Part shown: positions 24,868 to 33,014 of the stretch, piece after piece
How positions within the stretch are numbered: position 1 is the stretch's first letter
Layout: each line of letters opens with the position of its first letter
Assembly (NCBI GenBank): GCA_963800725.1
Contig: CAWDCE010000024.1
Location: forward strand, 17,800-81,799
Direction: 5' to 3'
DNA: 64,000 nucleotides
DNA from: Bog-473 sp963800725
GTDB lineage: Bacteria > Actinomycetota > Acidimicrobiia > Acidimicrobiales > RAAP-2
Program-made: the position numbers and the translations under genes
Notes under the pieces: model-generated
What the model was told of the DNA's origin: nothing
Databases searched by the model: none
The model's input: only the letters and a program-made list of their open reading frames with translations

Positions 24868-25236
24868 GTGCACAGATCTGTCCGTACGGCGGGCGCGATG
24901 CTCTTGGCCTTGGTTGTGGGTTCGACGGGCCTCCTCTCCCTTTCGTCAGCGTCAGGGGCTACCGGCTTTCATTGCCCGGGCACTCCCGGCGCGGCCAATC
25001 ACTCCTTCGCCTATATGGGTGGCACTCCCGGCGCGGCTTCCCCGTCAAGTGCGCTCGCTCAGTTTCTTCGCACCGGAAGTGACGGCCTGCATCTTCCATT
25101 GCGCACGTGGACGCATCCATCGAAGAATCTCTTCGTGTACTCGGGCGTACACGGGATCATTCGCGTCACGACTTCGCGCCTCTCCAAGGGTTCCTACGTC
25201 GTCACTCAGGCGAATCTGACCTGTGCCACGTTTTAG
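24868..25236 (+). CDS. Secreted hypothetical protein
   Basis: 122 residues with a signal peptide (RTAGAMLLALVVGSTGLLSL, cleavage near SASGATG). The mature part has two short similar segments, FHCPGTPGAANHSFAYMGG then TPGAASPSSALAQFL, and two cysteines that could form a disulfide (HCPG and LTCATF). GTG start preceded by GGTGGAGGGAG. Not recognised; no partner nearby. Confidence 0.65.
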   Translation: MHRSVRTAGAMLLALVVGSTGLLSLSSASGATGFHCPGTPGAANHSFAYMGGTPGAASPSSALAQFLRTGSDGLHLPLRTWTHPSKNLFVYSGVHGIIRVTTSRLSKGSYVVTQANLTCATF

Positions 25237-25396
25237 GGAGTTTGCACAAACGTAGGGGGCAGCCTCACTCCACCGTTCTCCTGCTGTTTCGAATTTCTGG
25301 ACTCTTGCTGGCGCGTCGTTGGTGCGCGTGCCGCCGGTGCGGGTGATCGGCACCATCAGGACCCGAAGCCCCGGTCATGGCCGCCCGATGCGGGGT

Positions 25397-26467
25397 CTAT
25401 TCCCTCGAATCAATGGTGTCGTGCGCGTCGTCGAAAAGTGCGTCTTTGCGCTCCTGCTTCCCTTTGATGGTGATCCATCTCACCAAGAGGACAACCAGGG
25501 TCGCCGCCACGATCACTTCGGTCCAGTAGTAGGCGAGAATGTCAATGAGCGAGCCTGGCCCAGGATTGCCGGGAAGGGTCTGGCGAATCAACGGAAATGC
25601 AAACAGGAGTGCAGCGAGGTACGCAAACGCCGCGGTGTCGATCTCATCCTGCTTGCGCATCATCATGATCACCGCCATCGCAACACCGCCGAGGGCCAGG
25701 GCCCACATGAGCGCCATCACGAAGTAGCAGTAGAACTTGACCGGATGAGAACGCGCGAAGGAAACGTCGAACGCGTTATTCACGTAGAAGGGATGCTCCA
25801 CCACCGTCCAACCGCCCACCGAGGAGCTCAAACCCACACACGATGGCAAGAAGGCGCCGCCGGTGCCGAGCCCATTTCGAACTTGAAGTGCGAAGGGTGA
25901 TGTATTGACATAGGTATCCCAGGGATACTTTGCCGTCGATGTGCCGGGTGGACTCGGCGATTTGAGGGTTCCCGGCTCGAGGGGCAGGGTCAGGTCGATG
26001 TCCTGCATGTAATCGCCCTTGACAAACACGAAGGACGACGAGGCGGACGTGTAGGAGGGCGACCCCGATGGCGCACCGGTCGACGAGCTTCCGGACGGAT
26101 CCGCGAGAAGGCCTTGGGTGGCCACGGTCATCGAGCGCGCCAGCGTGGAGAAATCCTGAGATTGGTCCTCGTTGATCAGATTTCCATTTGGAGTGAAGTC
26201 CACCCGCACGGTCGCGCTGAGCGTATCGGTGTCAACGGCGATGATCGTTGCGGCAATGAACACGTAGTTGGGGCTATTGGTACTTCCCTCGCACGCGCCC
26301 TGTGTTGTGCCTCGCACCGCAGAGGAGTAGTCGCTCCATGATCGGTCGATGCCGACGGCTACGGCCACCACGATCAGGGGGAGCACGATCGCAACCGCCC
26401 ACCAGTGTCGGTGCCTTTGTATGAATCCTTGCGCCACCGTGTCGCTCCATTCACGCCTGGTGACCAA
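25397..26467 (-). CDS. DUF4436 family membrane protein
   Basis: 356 residues. TM1 WWAVAIVLPLIVVAVAVGI leads to a large extracytoplasmic beta domain (VFIAATIIAVDTDTLSATVR, then the DUF4436-like YPWDTYVNTSPFALQV). Three C-terminal helices follow: FVMALMWALALGGVAMAVIM, AAFAYLAALLFAFPLIRQ and LAYYWTEVIVAATLVVLL; LPGNPGPGSLIDI before the last is characteristic. No function is assigned to the family. The Ser/Thr/Gly-rich insert around SGSSSTGAPSGSPSY is disordered. Confidence 0.85.
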   Translation of the reverse strand: MVTRREWSDTVAQGFIQRHRHWWAVAIVLPLIVVAVAVGIDRSWSDYSSAVRGTTQGACEGSTNSPNYVFIAATIIAVDTDTLSATVRVDFTPNGNLINEDQSQDFSTLARSMTVATQGLLADPSGSSSTGAPSGSPSYTSASSSFVFVKGDYMQDIDLTLPLEPGTLKSPSPPGTSTAKYPWDTYVNTSPFALQVRNGLGTGGAFLPSCVGLSSSVGGWTVVEHPFYVNNAFDVSFARSHPVKFYCYFVMALMWALALGGVAMAVIMMMRKQDEIDTAAFAYLAALLFAFPLIRQTLPGNPGPGSLIDILAYYWTEVIVAATLVVLLVRWITIKGKQERKDALFDDAHDTIDSRE

Positions 26468-26720
26468 CGAAATGGGTGAACTTCGGGGGTATCCGGATCT
26501 CGAAGTTCACCCCGGGTTGCAAAGTAACACCCCAGATGCCAAACGTGCTTCCGAGATCTGTCGCTGGGCCGCTGTCGCTGGCCTCGTTCGCCACGAGTGC
26601 GCATGACCGGACCAGCGGTGAGGGGGCGCCGGGCGGTCCCGCAAGCTTTTGATCTCCACCCATAGTCCCGCAAGGTTGACCGCCAGCACGTGCCAGGCGA
26701 CGGTGGAAGAATCCCTTGGT

Positions 26721-27020
26721 ATGGACGAACCTCCCGAGCTCGAAAATAACCGGCACTGGAGGATGGCGGTCTGGTCCCTGCGGGTGGGGTATGTCGGGCT
26801 GGTGGTTGCCACGGCGGGCCTGATCGTCATGGCATTGGATTCCACGCCGTGGCTGCTGGCCGTTGGCGTGATCATCTGGCTTGCCACCGTTGCGGTCACG
26901 CTGGCCGGCTTCTTGTGGACGCGCCGCCAACTTCCTGAGCCTCCACCTGGCCTCTGGTCGATGCGGCTCATGCTCGTCTACGACACGTTCCATGCCCGGT
27001 CGCCACACCGAGGTCCCTGA
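26721..27020 (+). CDS. Small two-helix membrane protein
   Basis: 99 residues from MDEPPELENNRHWRMAVWSL with two transmembrane helices (VGYVGLVVATAGLIVMALD and WLLAVGVIIWLATVAVTLAG) and a basic C-terminal segment (TRRQLPEPPPGLWSMRLML). Similar to small actinobacterial membrane proteins of unknown function. No Shine-Dalgarno of note. Confidence 0.7.
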   Translation: MDEPPELENNRHWRMAVWSLRVGYVGLVVATAGLIVMALDSTPWLLAVGVIIWLATVAVTLAGFLWTRRQLPEPPPGLWSMRLMLVYDTFHARSPHRGP

Positions 27021-27070
27021 GCCCTCCTCTCAGCGTCGTGGTACTCGAGCGCGATGCGCGAAACGCTGCG

Positions 27071-27415
27071 CTACGCCTCGGCGATGCGCACGCTGATGAG
27101 CCGTGCGACGAGCGCCTTGGGCAGGGGTGAATCGATGGGGAACTGCAGCGCCCCCTTGGATGTCTTGTATTCAGTGAGTTCGTCGTTGAGCACCGGGAAG
27201 ACCGAACCGCTGTGGGGTAGGTAGCTCAGGTGGTTCTTGAAAGCTGCGAACCCAGCAATGACCTTCCCATTCAGCCTGTAGGCGGGGAGTCGATAGGAAA
27301 GGCCTTCCTCAGCCTCGGGGACCAGCTCGAGAATTGTCTGGCGCAGCGCACGGAGTGTGGACCGTTTTGGCTCGTCGAGATCCGCCAGATACGTGTCAAT
27401 CTCGACGCCCGACAT
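27071..27415 (-). CDS. DUF1801 family protein (YdhG/YdeI-like)
   Basis: 114 residues from MSGVEIDTYLADLDEPKRST. The family signature is present: LRQTILELVPEAEEGLSYRL, PAYRLNGKVIAGFAAFKNHL and GALQFPIDSPLPKALVARLI. These proteins have a small alpha/beta fold; relatives were described as iron chaperone-like, but no reaction is established. The frame is open upstream to 27628 without homology. Confidence 0.88.
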   Translation of the reverse strand: MSGVEIDTYLADLDEPKRSTLRALRQTILELVPEAEEGLSYRLPAYRLNGKVIAGFAAFKNHLSYLPHSGSVFPVLNDELTEYKTSKGALQFPIDSPLPKALVARLISVRIAEA

Positions 27416-27668
27416 CAATGTGAGTCTTGTCCCAACTCTCGGGAAGGTCAACCGTCCGCTTGGGTGCGTCTGGCGTGATGCGTGTTGAAGGTCGAGCGCC
27501 CCCGATCGACGGTGACCGGCTCGTGGGCGAGCGCAGCGGTGCGATTTAGGCCTCGAAGTCGAGACGCCCGACGGGTGCGCCACCGCCGACAGCCGTAGCC
27601 AGGTGGGCGAGCAATTCTGCATGCCCACACCCCTCGAATCCGCCAGAATCGAAGGCCGATACTGGACT

Positions 27669-28020
27669 CAGGCGGGCTCCCAGAGTTCGACCCGATTGCC
27701 CTCTGGATCGGTGACCCAGCCGAACCGGCCGACCCCGTCCATTGCCTGGGTCTCCTCCGATACGTCTGCTCCCTTGCGGCGTAGTTCGCGAGCATTGCTT
27801 CGAGGTCGTGCACCCTGAAGTTGATCATGGTTTGCTGGGCGTGGGACCCGAAATAGTCAGTTTCTGATTCGAAAGTCGCGAACACCGTGGGCCCAACTTC
27901 TTGGCGCCACAGGCCGTTCGCGTCAACTTCGAGGCCCAGGCACTCGCGATACCAATCGCCAAGGGCCACCGGATCGTGCGCTCGTAGGAAATACCCTCCG
28001 ATTCCTGCCACATGCTCCAC
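27669..28020 (-). CDS. VOC family protein, frameshifted twice
   Basis: From 28020: MEHVAGIGGYFLRAHDPVAL then GDWYRECLGLEVDANGLW and MINFRVHDLEAML. The frame then breaks. Adding one base near 27787 restores AELRRKGADVSEETQAMDG. A second missing G near 27720 is needed for VGRFGWVTDPEGNRVELWEP, which ends at 27669. The repaired product is 117 residues, a normal single VOC unit with the terminal Glu metal ligand. Both breaks remove one base and flank well conserved sequence, so sequencing error is the first explanation. Confidence 0.8.
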
Positions 28021-28162
28021 GCCGCCATCATGCCAGGGCGCGACAAATCTTGCTCGACCACCGAGTCACTGTCGGTTGCCCATTGCGCCACCCAATGGCG
28101 CAGCCGGTCTGGACCGAGGACTCGCCTCTCTTTGACCATGGGCCTGCGCCGTCAGGGCTATG

Positions 28163-28411
28163 TCAGTTGAACTGGCGAATCGCCGGTCGTTGTTGTCGAA
28201 GGTACTCATTGCCTGCGGTGGTCAGCGACACCATCGAGGTGGTGCCGCGCCCGGCATCGCAGTGCACGTACCCACGGTCGTTGGCGTCCTCCCATACTGG
28301 AAAGCGCGGACACGACGTCCGCCAGGCATCGAGGACCTCGTCGTAGGGGCGGGCACCGCCGCTCAGCCACTCCAAGAGGTCCAAGATCAAGTTGTCGAGA
28401 TTGTCGGTCAC
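28163..28411 (-). CDS. Small hypothetical protein (82 residues)
   Basis: Starts TDNLDNLILDLLEWLSGG, then ARPYDEVLDAWRTSCPRFPV, WEDANDRGYVHCD and TTSMVSLTTAGNEYLRQQRP. It looks like a small winged-helix-like unit and resembles conserved short proteins found across bacteria without an assigned role. GTG 28411 has no Shine-Dalgarno; the -10-like GATAAT about 10 bases upstream suggests a leaderless mRNA. Confidence 0.75.
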   Translation of the reverse strand: MTDNLDNLILDLLEWLSGGARPYDEVLDAWRTSCPRFPVWEDANDRGYVHCDAGRGTTSMVSLTTAGNEYLRQQRPAIRQFN

Positions 28412-28523
28412 CGTGCGGTCAATTATCGCAGCCCGACGCGGCAAAGGGCGTGCTGCCCGAATTCGGCAATTTGCCGACGATCGGCCGCCCGGACCAGGTG
28501 CGGGGAGACTCTGGCGATTTGAG

Positions 28524-29126
28524 TTAGGAGTCGTCCTCATCACCAAGGTGGTAAGTGCAGACCACGACGCCCGTTGTCGTCGTCGTGCTCTTTATCAGGC
28601 GCATGGGGCGCGCCACACCGTCGTCGGAGAAGATCCGCTTTCCGCCTCCGAGGACGATTGGCTCGATCATCAACACGAGTTGGTCGACCTGTCCGGCGGC
28701 CAGCAGTTCGCGCACCAGGCCGATGCTGCCCCACATCTGGAGGTCGCCTCCGTCCTGCGTGCGCAGCGCCGCGATCTCGCCGACCGCGTCGTCCGCTGCC
28801 AACAAGGTGGAGTTACTCCAATGCAGATCATCGTCGGTGAGCGTGCGTGAGGCCACGTACTTCTTGATGGCGTTCATCCGGTCGGCGTAGGGGTCGCCGG
28901 CCCGCTCTGGCCACGCCGCCGCCATTGCTTGCCAGGTCCGCCGACCAAACACCAGGGCTTCGGCCGTTTCCATCCCTTCGGCCACGATCGGGCCCATGAT
29001 TTCGGGGTCGAAGTACGGCATGGACCAGCCCCCATGGGCAAAACCACCGTCGAGGTCCTCTTCTGGACCTCCGGGGGCCTGGGCCACCCCGTCCAGGCTG
29101 ATGAACTCATTGACCACCACACGCAT
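28524..29126 (-). CDS. Dihydrofolate reductase family protein (RibD C-terminal domain)
   Basis: 200 residues: MRVVVNEFISLDGVAQAPGG, GPIVAEGMETAEALVFGRRT, YVASRTLTDDDLHWSNSTLL and LVLMIEPIVLGGGKRIFSDD. These motifs are characteristic of the stand-alone RibD_C/DHFR-like reductases common in actinobacteria, which are NADPH-binding and of unknown substrate. Not the folate enzyme itself. It is divergent from the PadR gene, so the operator repeats at 29242 might also affect its promoter. Confidence 0.9.
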   Translation of the reverse strand: MRVVVNEFISLDGVAQAPGGPEEDLDGGFAHGGWSMPYFDPEIMGPIVAEGMETAEALVFGRRTWQAMAAAWPERAGDPYADRMNAIKKYVASRTLTDDDLHWSNSTLLAADDAVGEIAALRTQDGGDLQMWGSIGLVRELLAAGQVDQLVLMIEPIVLGGGKRIFSDDGVARPMRLIKSTTTTTGVVVCTYHLGDEDDS

Positions 29127-29241
29127 GGGTCACTCCTTTTGACGGTTGTTGGTGAGGTTACAGCCGTCGTTCCCTCCATCGATGGCCAAGCGGACGGAAC
29201 CGGCCGCCAATCTCCGCACGGCGCCCGACTACCCGAGGGGT

Positions 29242-29281
29242 GATATCGAATACCGATATCGAAAACCGATATCGAAAACCG
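29242..29281 (+). promoter_or_regulatory. Three tandem 13-bp repeats upstream of padR-chrA
   Basis: GATATCGAATAC (29242-29253), CGATATCGAAAAC (29254-29266) and CGATATCGAAAAC (29267-29279) are direct repeats, each with a palindromic GATATC core. They end about 22-45 bases before the PadR start and stand out as AT-rich in a GC-rich context. Likely PadR binding sites for autoregulation; the exact operator is inferred. Confidence 0.55.
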
Positions 29282-29324
29282 TTAAAGCCTAGGCTCTGAG
29301 CCGTGCGAATTTCTCCGGGGAGCG

Positions 29325-29606
29325 GTGCGGCTGCACATTCTCCACCACGCCGCCGTCGAGGAGATCCACGGAGCCTGGATGGCCGAGGAGCTGGAGCACC
29401 ATGATTACCGGATCAGTCCGGGATCGCTTTATCCAACACTGCACAAGATGGAGGCCGAGGGGCTGCTCCGCTCGCATCTCGACGTCGTCAATGGTCGCTC
29501 TCGCCGGCTCTATGCAGCCACCGCGAAGGGACGGCGTGAACTCGCGGCCACCCGCGCCCAGCTGCGGGAGTTGGCCAACGAGGTCCTCGGCGAGGGAGGA
29601 CCGTGA
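29325..29606 (+). CDS. PadR family transcriptional regulator
   Basis: Winged-helix repressor: RLHILHHAAVEEIHGAWMAE, EHHDYRISPGSLYPTLHKME and AEGLLRSHLDVVNGRSRRLY, which includes the PadR signature SPGSLYPTLHKMEAEGLL. The annotated start GTG 29325 may be internal. GTG 29303 followed by RISPGS would join this frame if one G were removed near 29324, giving the more usual N-terminus. The stop overlaps the chromate-transporter start (GTGA). It probably controls that transporter in response to oxyanion or a related signal. Confidence 0.85.
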   Translation: MRLHILHHAAVEEIHGAWMAEELEHHDYRISPGSLYPTLHKMEAEGLLRSHLDVVNGRSRRLYAATAKGRRELAATRAQLRELANEVLGEGGP

Positions 29607-30794
29607 AGGGCAGTGACGATGCCACCGCGCCTGATGGCGTCGAGCCGGTGCCGCTCGGCACCATTGTCAAGGAGTGGACCAGGCTGGGCTGCGTGGGCTT
29701 TGGTGGGCCACCCACCCACATCGCACTGCTTCGGCGGATGTGCGTTGATGAGCAGCGCGTGGTTGGACGCGGAGGACTTCGAAGATGCCATTGCTGCCAC
29801 CAATCTGTTACCCGGCCCGGCGTCGACACAGCTCGCCATCTTTTGTGCATGGCGGCTGCGGGGAGTGCGCGGGGCCATTCTCGGTGGATTGTGTTTCATT
29901 ATCCCGGGCCTCATCCTCATTTTGGCGCTCTCTGCATTGTTCTTGTCGGGGCATCCGTCGGCCTGGGCGCTCGGCGCCGCAGCCGGTGCTGGAGCGGCGG
30001 TGCCCGCCGTCGCCCTCAATGCAGCATGGGCACTCGTGCCGGCGAGTCGGGGCCGGATGGGATCGAGGCGTCCGCAGGTCCTTCGTTGGGTCCTCTACAC
30101 CCTGCTCGGGGGAATTGCTGCGGCGACATTGGGTCCGTTGCTGGTACTCGTGCTGATCGGGTGTGGGATCACCGAGATCATCGTTCGCACGGGAGGCCGA
30201 TCGCTCAGCGCGGGTGGACCCCGGTCGTTTCTCCCCATCGCCCTGGTCCATAGCGCCGCAATCGGCGGTCTCGGTGCGTTGGCCTGGGTCGCGCTCAAAG
30301 TGGGTGCGCTGTCCTATGGCGGGGGATTCGTCATCGTCCCGTTAATGCAACACGACGCCGTGACGACCTATCACTGGATGAGTGCGTCGCAGTTTCTCAA
30401 TGCGGTGGCTCTCGGCCAGATCACCCCGGGTCCGGTCGTCCAGACGGTGGCGGCGGTGGGCTATGCCGCGGCCGGCCTGGGTGGGGGCCTCTTCGCCGCC
30501 GCCATTGCCTTTGGTCCGTCCTTCGTGTTCATCATCCTCGGTGCACCGAGGTTCGACCAGATCAGGGCGAACATCAAGATCCAGTCGTTCTTGACCGGTG
30601 CGGGGCCGGCCGTCATCGGTGCTATCGCTGGTTCGGCAATTCCACTCGGGCTCTCCTTCGCGCACTTGTGGCAGATCCCGGTACTGGCGGCCGCGCTGAT
30701 CGCCGTGTTTGTCCTCAAACGAGGGGTCGTCAGCGTCTTATTGGTGTGCGGGGGCGTCGGGGCGTTGCTGGCCTTGGTCGGCGTGCCCGCGTAG
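29603..30794 (+). CDS. chrA: Chromate transporter ChrA-family, frameshifted
   Basis: Two-half CHR-family inner membrane transporter. The first frame has GTIVKEWTRLGCVGFGGPPT and HIALLRRMCVDEQR, then an extra base near 29757 shifts to WLDAEDFEDAIAATNLLPGP and ASTQLAIFCAWRLRG. The second half repeats the motif (VALKVGALSYGGGFVIVPLM, then NAVALGQITPGPVVQTVAAV). Repaired length is 396 residues with about ten helices. CHR proteins export chromate, or in some cases import sulfate; export is assumed. Coupled to PadR by a GTGA overlap. The 3' end overlaps the convergent kinase gene by 57 bases. Confidence 0.88.
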
Positions 30795-31496
30795 TGAGCC
30801 AGAACCCGGGCCACAGTGCGACGCGGTTCCAAAGCGCGGTGGCGTGAAGACAGCGTGGGTCAACTCGCACGATCCGTGTTCGCCAGTTGCCGCGAAGGCG
30901 GTTGGCGAACCGCGGGCGATCCTGGCACGAATGGCTTCGACGCAGCCATCGGGCGAGAGTATCGAGGTGTCGACCTCGAGGTCGTAGATCCCCGGGTCAT
31001 GGACCGCCCGTTCCCAACGCACCACGATGTCGGGGACCGCATCACCCGGACCGCTGCGCTCGTAGCGGTCCTCGTGCGCACCGGCGGAATTGCGGCGATC
31101 CATGATCACCGGCACCGGGCAACGCACGCCGATGAGGTAGGCCGGCAATGCGCTGATCAGCGTGGCGACCCTCGGTAAAATTCCGAGGGGCTCGGAGTAG
31201 TCGTCGTGGTGGCCGACATCGACCACGACGTTGACGCCGAGATGACTCAATGTGGCGACCGATGTATAGAGGGCATCGAAGAGCGCCCGCAGGTGGACTT
31301 CGAGATCCGGCCGGTCGCCCCCCGGGCGCAGGCCGATCCCGGGCCAGAGGCGTTGGGGCACGATGTGCGCAGAGAATGCGTCAACCCCGAGATTGCACCA
31401 CAGATCATCGGTCAGAGCCATGAGGCGCCTCGCAATGGTCGATTTACCCGATCGCGGTATCCCATTGAGGACGACCACGGTTCCTGGATCTGGCAC
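30738..31496 (-). CDS. P-loop kinase, chloramphenicol phosphotransferase-like
   Basis: 252-codon frame. Walker A is VVLNGIPRSGKSTIARRLMA (GxxxxGKST). DDLWCNLGVDAFSAHIVP, VNVVVDVGHHDDYSEPLGIL and PAYLIGVRCPVPVIMDRR follow in the order of the CPT family, which phosphorylates chloramphenicol or other small molecules. The last ~60 residues (from GSPTAFAATGEHG) look non-homologous and overlap the chrA 3' end, so the true stop is probably masked by an indel near 30900. A resistance role is not implied. Confidence 0.8.
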   Translation of the reverse strand: MPDPGTVVVLNGIPRSGKSTIARRLMALTDDLWCNLGVDAFSAHIVPQRLWPGIGLRPGGDRPDLEVHLRALFDALYTSVATLSHLGVNVVVDVGHHDDYSEPLGILPRVATLISALPAYLIGVRCPVPVIMDRRNSAGAHEDRYERSGPGDAVPDIVVRWERAVHDPGIYDLEVDTSILSPDGCVEAIRARIARGSPTAFAATGEHGSCELTHAVFTPPRFGTASHCGPGSGSLRGHADQGQQRPDAPAHQ

Positions 31497-31694
31497 ACCA
31501 CCATCTGAGCGCAGTTCGGGTCAGGGGGCCAGCGCAGTGTCGGAGTCGAGACTCGGGGGTCGACGCGAGGTCGATCGATCATCGAGGGCCTGGGTCCGGG
31601 TGACACCACTCAACAACGTGACCTAGCGTTTCATCGAGTCGAGCGGTTCGCCGGACCTGGGCTCGCAGCTCGCGGTGAGGGGATCAGTGACGCA

Positions 31695-32030
31695 ATGGCA
31701 AACGATGGCGCCAATTCTCGATGGTCCCTCTGGTCGCAGGATTCAGTGCTCTGCATCTGCTCGCGCAACTCGGTGCTGTCCATCGGGTCCGTCGGCTCGG
31801 TGCTCTCGGTCGCCAGCATCGGCTCGGCCGGGTCGTTGCTCTCGATCGGCTCCTTCATCTCGATCGGATCCGTGATGTCCGCTCTATCTTTCGGCGCCAT
31901 CATGTCGCACCGGGCGGGCCGTTCGGTGTTCGGATCCAAGCGCGCCAGCGGCGTCCACGCCGCTTCGTCACCCACCTCGGTGCGCGAGTCGTCGGTCGAT
32001 CTTTCGGGTGGGCCGGTCGTCGAGACGTAG
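31695..32030 (+). CDS. Pentapeptide-like (x-I/L/V-G-S-x) repeat protein
   Basis: 111 residues. After MANDGANSRWSLWSQDSVLC, a run of short repeats (SVLSIGSVGSVLSVASIGSA, GSLLSIGSFISIGSVMSALS) is followed by a basic tail, AGRSVFGSKRASG. The repeats alternate small and aliphatic residues and suggest a beta-solenoid or membrane-associating array. Similar short Ser/Gly/Ile repeat proteins occur, from memory, as conserved hypotheticals in actinobacteria. GAGGGG lies 12 bases before the ATG. Function unknown. Confidence 0.65.
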   Translation: MANDGANSRWSLWSQDSVLCICSRNSVLSIGSVGSVLSVASIGSAGSLLSIGSFISIGSVMSALSFGAIMSHRAGRSVFGSKRASGVHAASSPTSVRESSVDLSGGPVVET

Positions 32031-32119
32031 CTCGAGCAAGACGGGGTCCGCTCAGCGACCCCGTGACGCCGACCTGCGCCGCTTCTGTGCCGGTCGCGGG
32101 CAATCCCTGCGATGGTGCG

Positions 32120-32674
32120 ATGTCCAACGAGGCGGGCGCCTTACCCAAAGAGATCGGCGCCCCGGCCACTCGGGCGCTCCTCGGAGCCGGTTACACGAGC
32201 CTGGTCGAGCTGGTCGAGCTGGTCGAGCTGGTCGAGCTGGTCGAGCTGGTCGAGCTGGTCGAGCTGGCCGACGTACCGGCCTCGGAACTCTTGGCACTTC
32301 ACGGAGTGGGCCCCAAGGCGCTGCGCATTCTCCAAGAGGCGCTGCACACGCAGGGCTTGTCGCTTCACTGGGCCAACGACACCGGTTGGGCCGTTCGAGC
32401 GAGGCCGATGGACCCGCTCGTTGAAGGCGCAGCCGCCCGGGTTCAGCGGCGCATGTCGATGGCGTTGACCTTGTGCAGCGAGATCCGTACGATCACCCGT
32501 CGGTCCCCCGGAGCGTCGTCGGTCTCGAAGATTGGCGCCGTATTTTCGGCCGACTCTTTCAGCGAAGGAATAATCGTCGTCGTCGGTAATCTCGGCATCA
32601 CCGCGCAATTCCAGATACCGCTGGGTGACCTCGAGATCGAGGATGAGCAACGAACACTGCGGCCGTGCCAGTGA
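32120..32674 (+). CDS. Helix-hairpin-helix protein with (LVE)n expansion
   Basis: Starts MSNEAGALPKEIGAPATRAL, then GAGYTSL, seven LVE triplets, and ADVPASELLALHGVGPKALR and ILQEALHTQGLSLHW. The hairpin LLALHGVGPKALRIL resembles RNA polymerase alpha-CTD or RecA-associated HhH DNA-binding units, where one LxxLADVPxxELLALHG is normal; the triplet array is an insertion. The domain ends near 32350. The open frame continues to 32674, antisense to the PPOX gene, so the real stop is probably nearer 32400 and may be hidden by an indel. Confidence 0.6.
   Translation: MSNEAGALPKEIGAPATRALLGAGYTSLVELVELVELVELVELVELVELADVPASELLALHGVGPKALRILQEALHTQGLSLHWANDTGWAVRARPMDPLVEGAAARVQRRMSMALTLCSEIRTITRRSPGASSVSKIGAVFSADSFSEGIIVVVGNLGITAQFQIPLGDLEIEDEQRTLRPCQ
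32201..32272 (+). repeat. 9-bp minisatellite (CTGGTCGAG)x7 plus one degenerate copy
   Basis: Seven perfect tandem CTGGTCGAG units (32201-32263) followed by CTGGCCGAC. It is in frame with the HhH gene and encodes (Leu-Val-Glu)7-Leu-Ala-Asp. Copy-number change would lengthen or shorten the protein by three residues per unit without a frameshift. Confidence 0.95.
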
Positions 32675-32841
32675 AATTCTTGGTCTTCTGGCGGCTGGTA
32701 TTGAGCGAGATGGCGACCGAACCGTCCTCGGCCACGAACCACACCTCGGAGAGCTGGGGTGGACCGTCGGGCCCGATGGTGGCCAAAGTGGCCACCTTGC
32801 GTTTCCAAGAGATCGTGGTGTGACTGTGGGATCTGGGGCAT
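32443..32841 (-). CDS. PPOX-class F420-dependent enzyme, three frameshifts
   Basis: Split-barrel flavin/F420 protein from ATG 32841: MPQIPQSHHDLLE; removing one A at 32802-32804 gives RKVATLATIGPDGPPQLSEV and WFVAEDGSVAISLNTSRQKT; removing one T-equivalent at 32674-32676 gives ARPQCSLLILDLEVTQRYLE; and removing one base at 32532-32533 gives IFETDDAPGDRRVIVRISLH to the stop. Each correction is a single surplus base in a two- or three-base run and the repaired protein is 131 residues, normal for the family. It reduces or binds an unknown substrate using F420 or FMN. Confidence 0.82.
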   Translation of the reverse strand: MPQIPQSHHDLLETQGGHFGHHRARRSTPALRGVVRGRGRFGRHLAQYQPPEDQEFHWHGRSVRCSSSISRSPSGIWNCAVMPRLPTTTIIPSLKESAENTAPIFETDDAPGDRRVIVRISLHKVNAIDMRR

Positions 32842-33014
32842 CGGTACTCCTCCTCGGTGCACGATAACGGGACCTCCGAGACCGGTCGCGCCGGTGGCTG
32901 CACCGCCGGCGCTGCCGATGGCGTCTGCTTCGGGTCCAGATCCGCCGATCATTGGGACGAGGCGACTCCCCAACGAGACACTTGTTGGCTCTTCGGGCGG
33001 AATTTGGAAGTTGC

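Noticed and set aside
32201..32272. Possible CRISPR array at the tandem 9-bp repeats
   Set aside because: Repeats are contiguous without spacers and encode an in-frame peptide; no cas genes nearby. The same applies to the 13-bp repeats at 29242.
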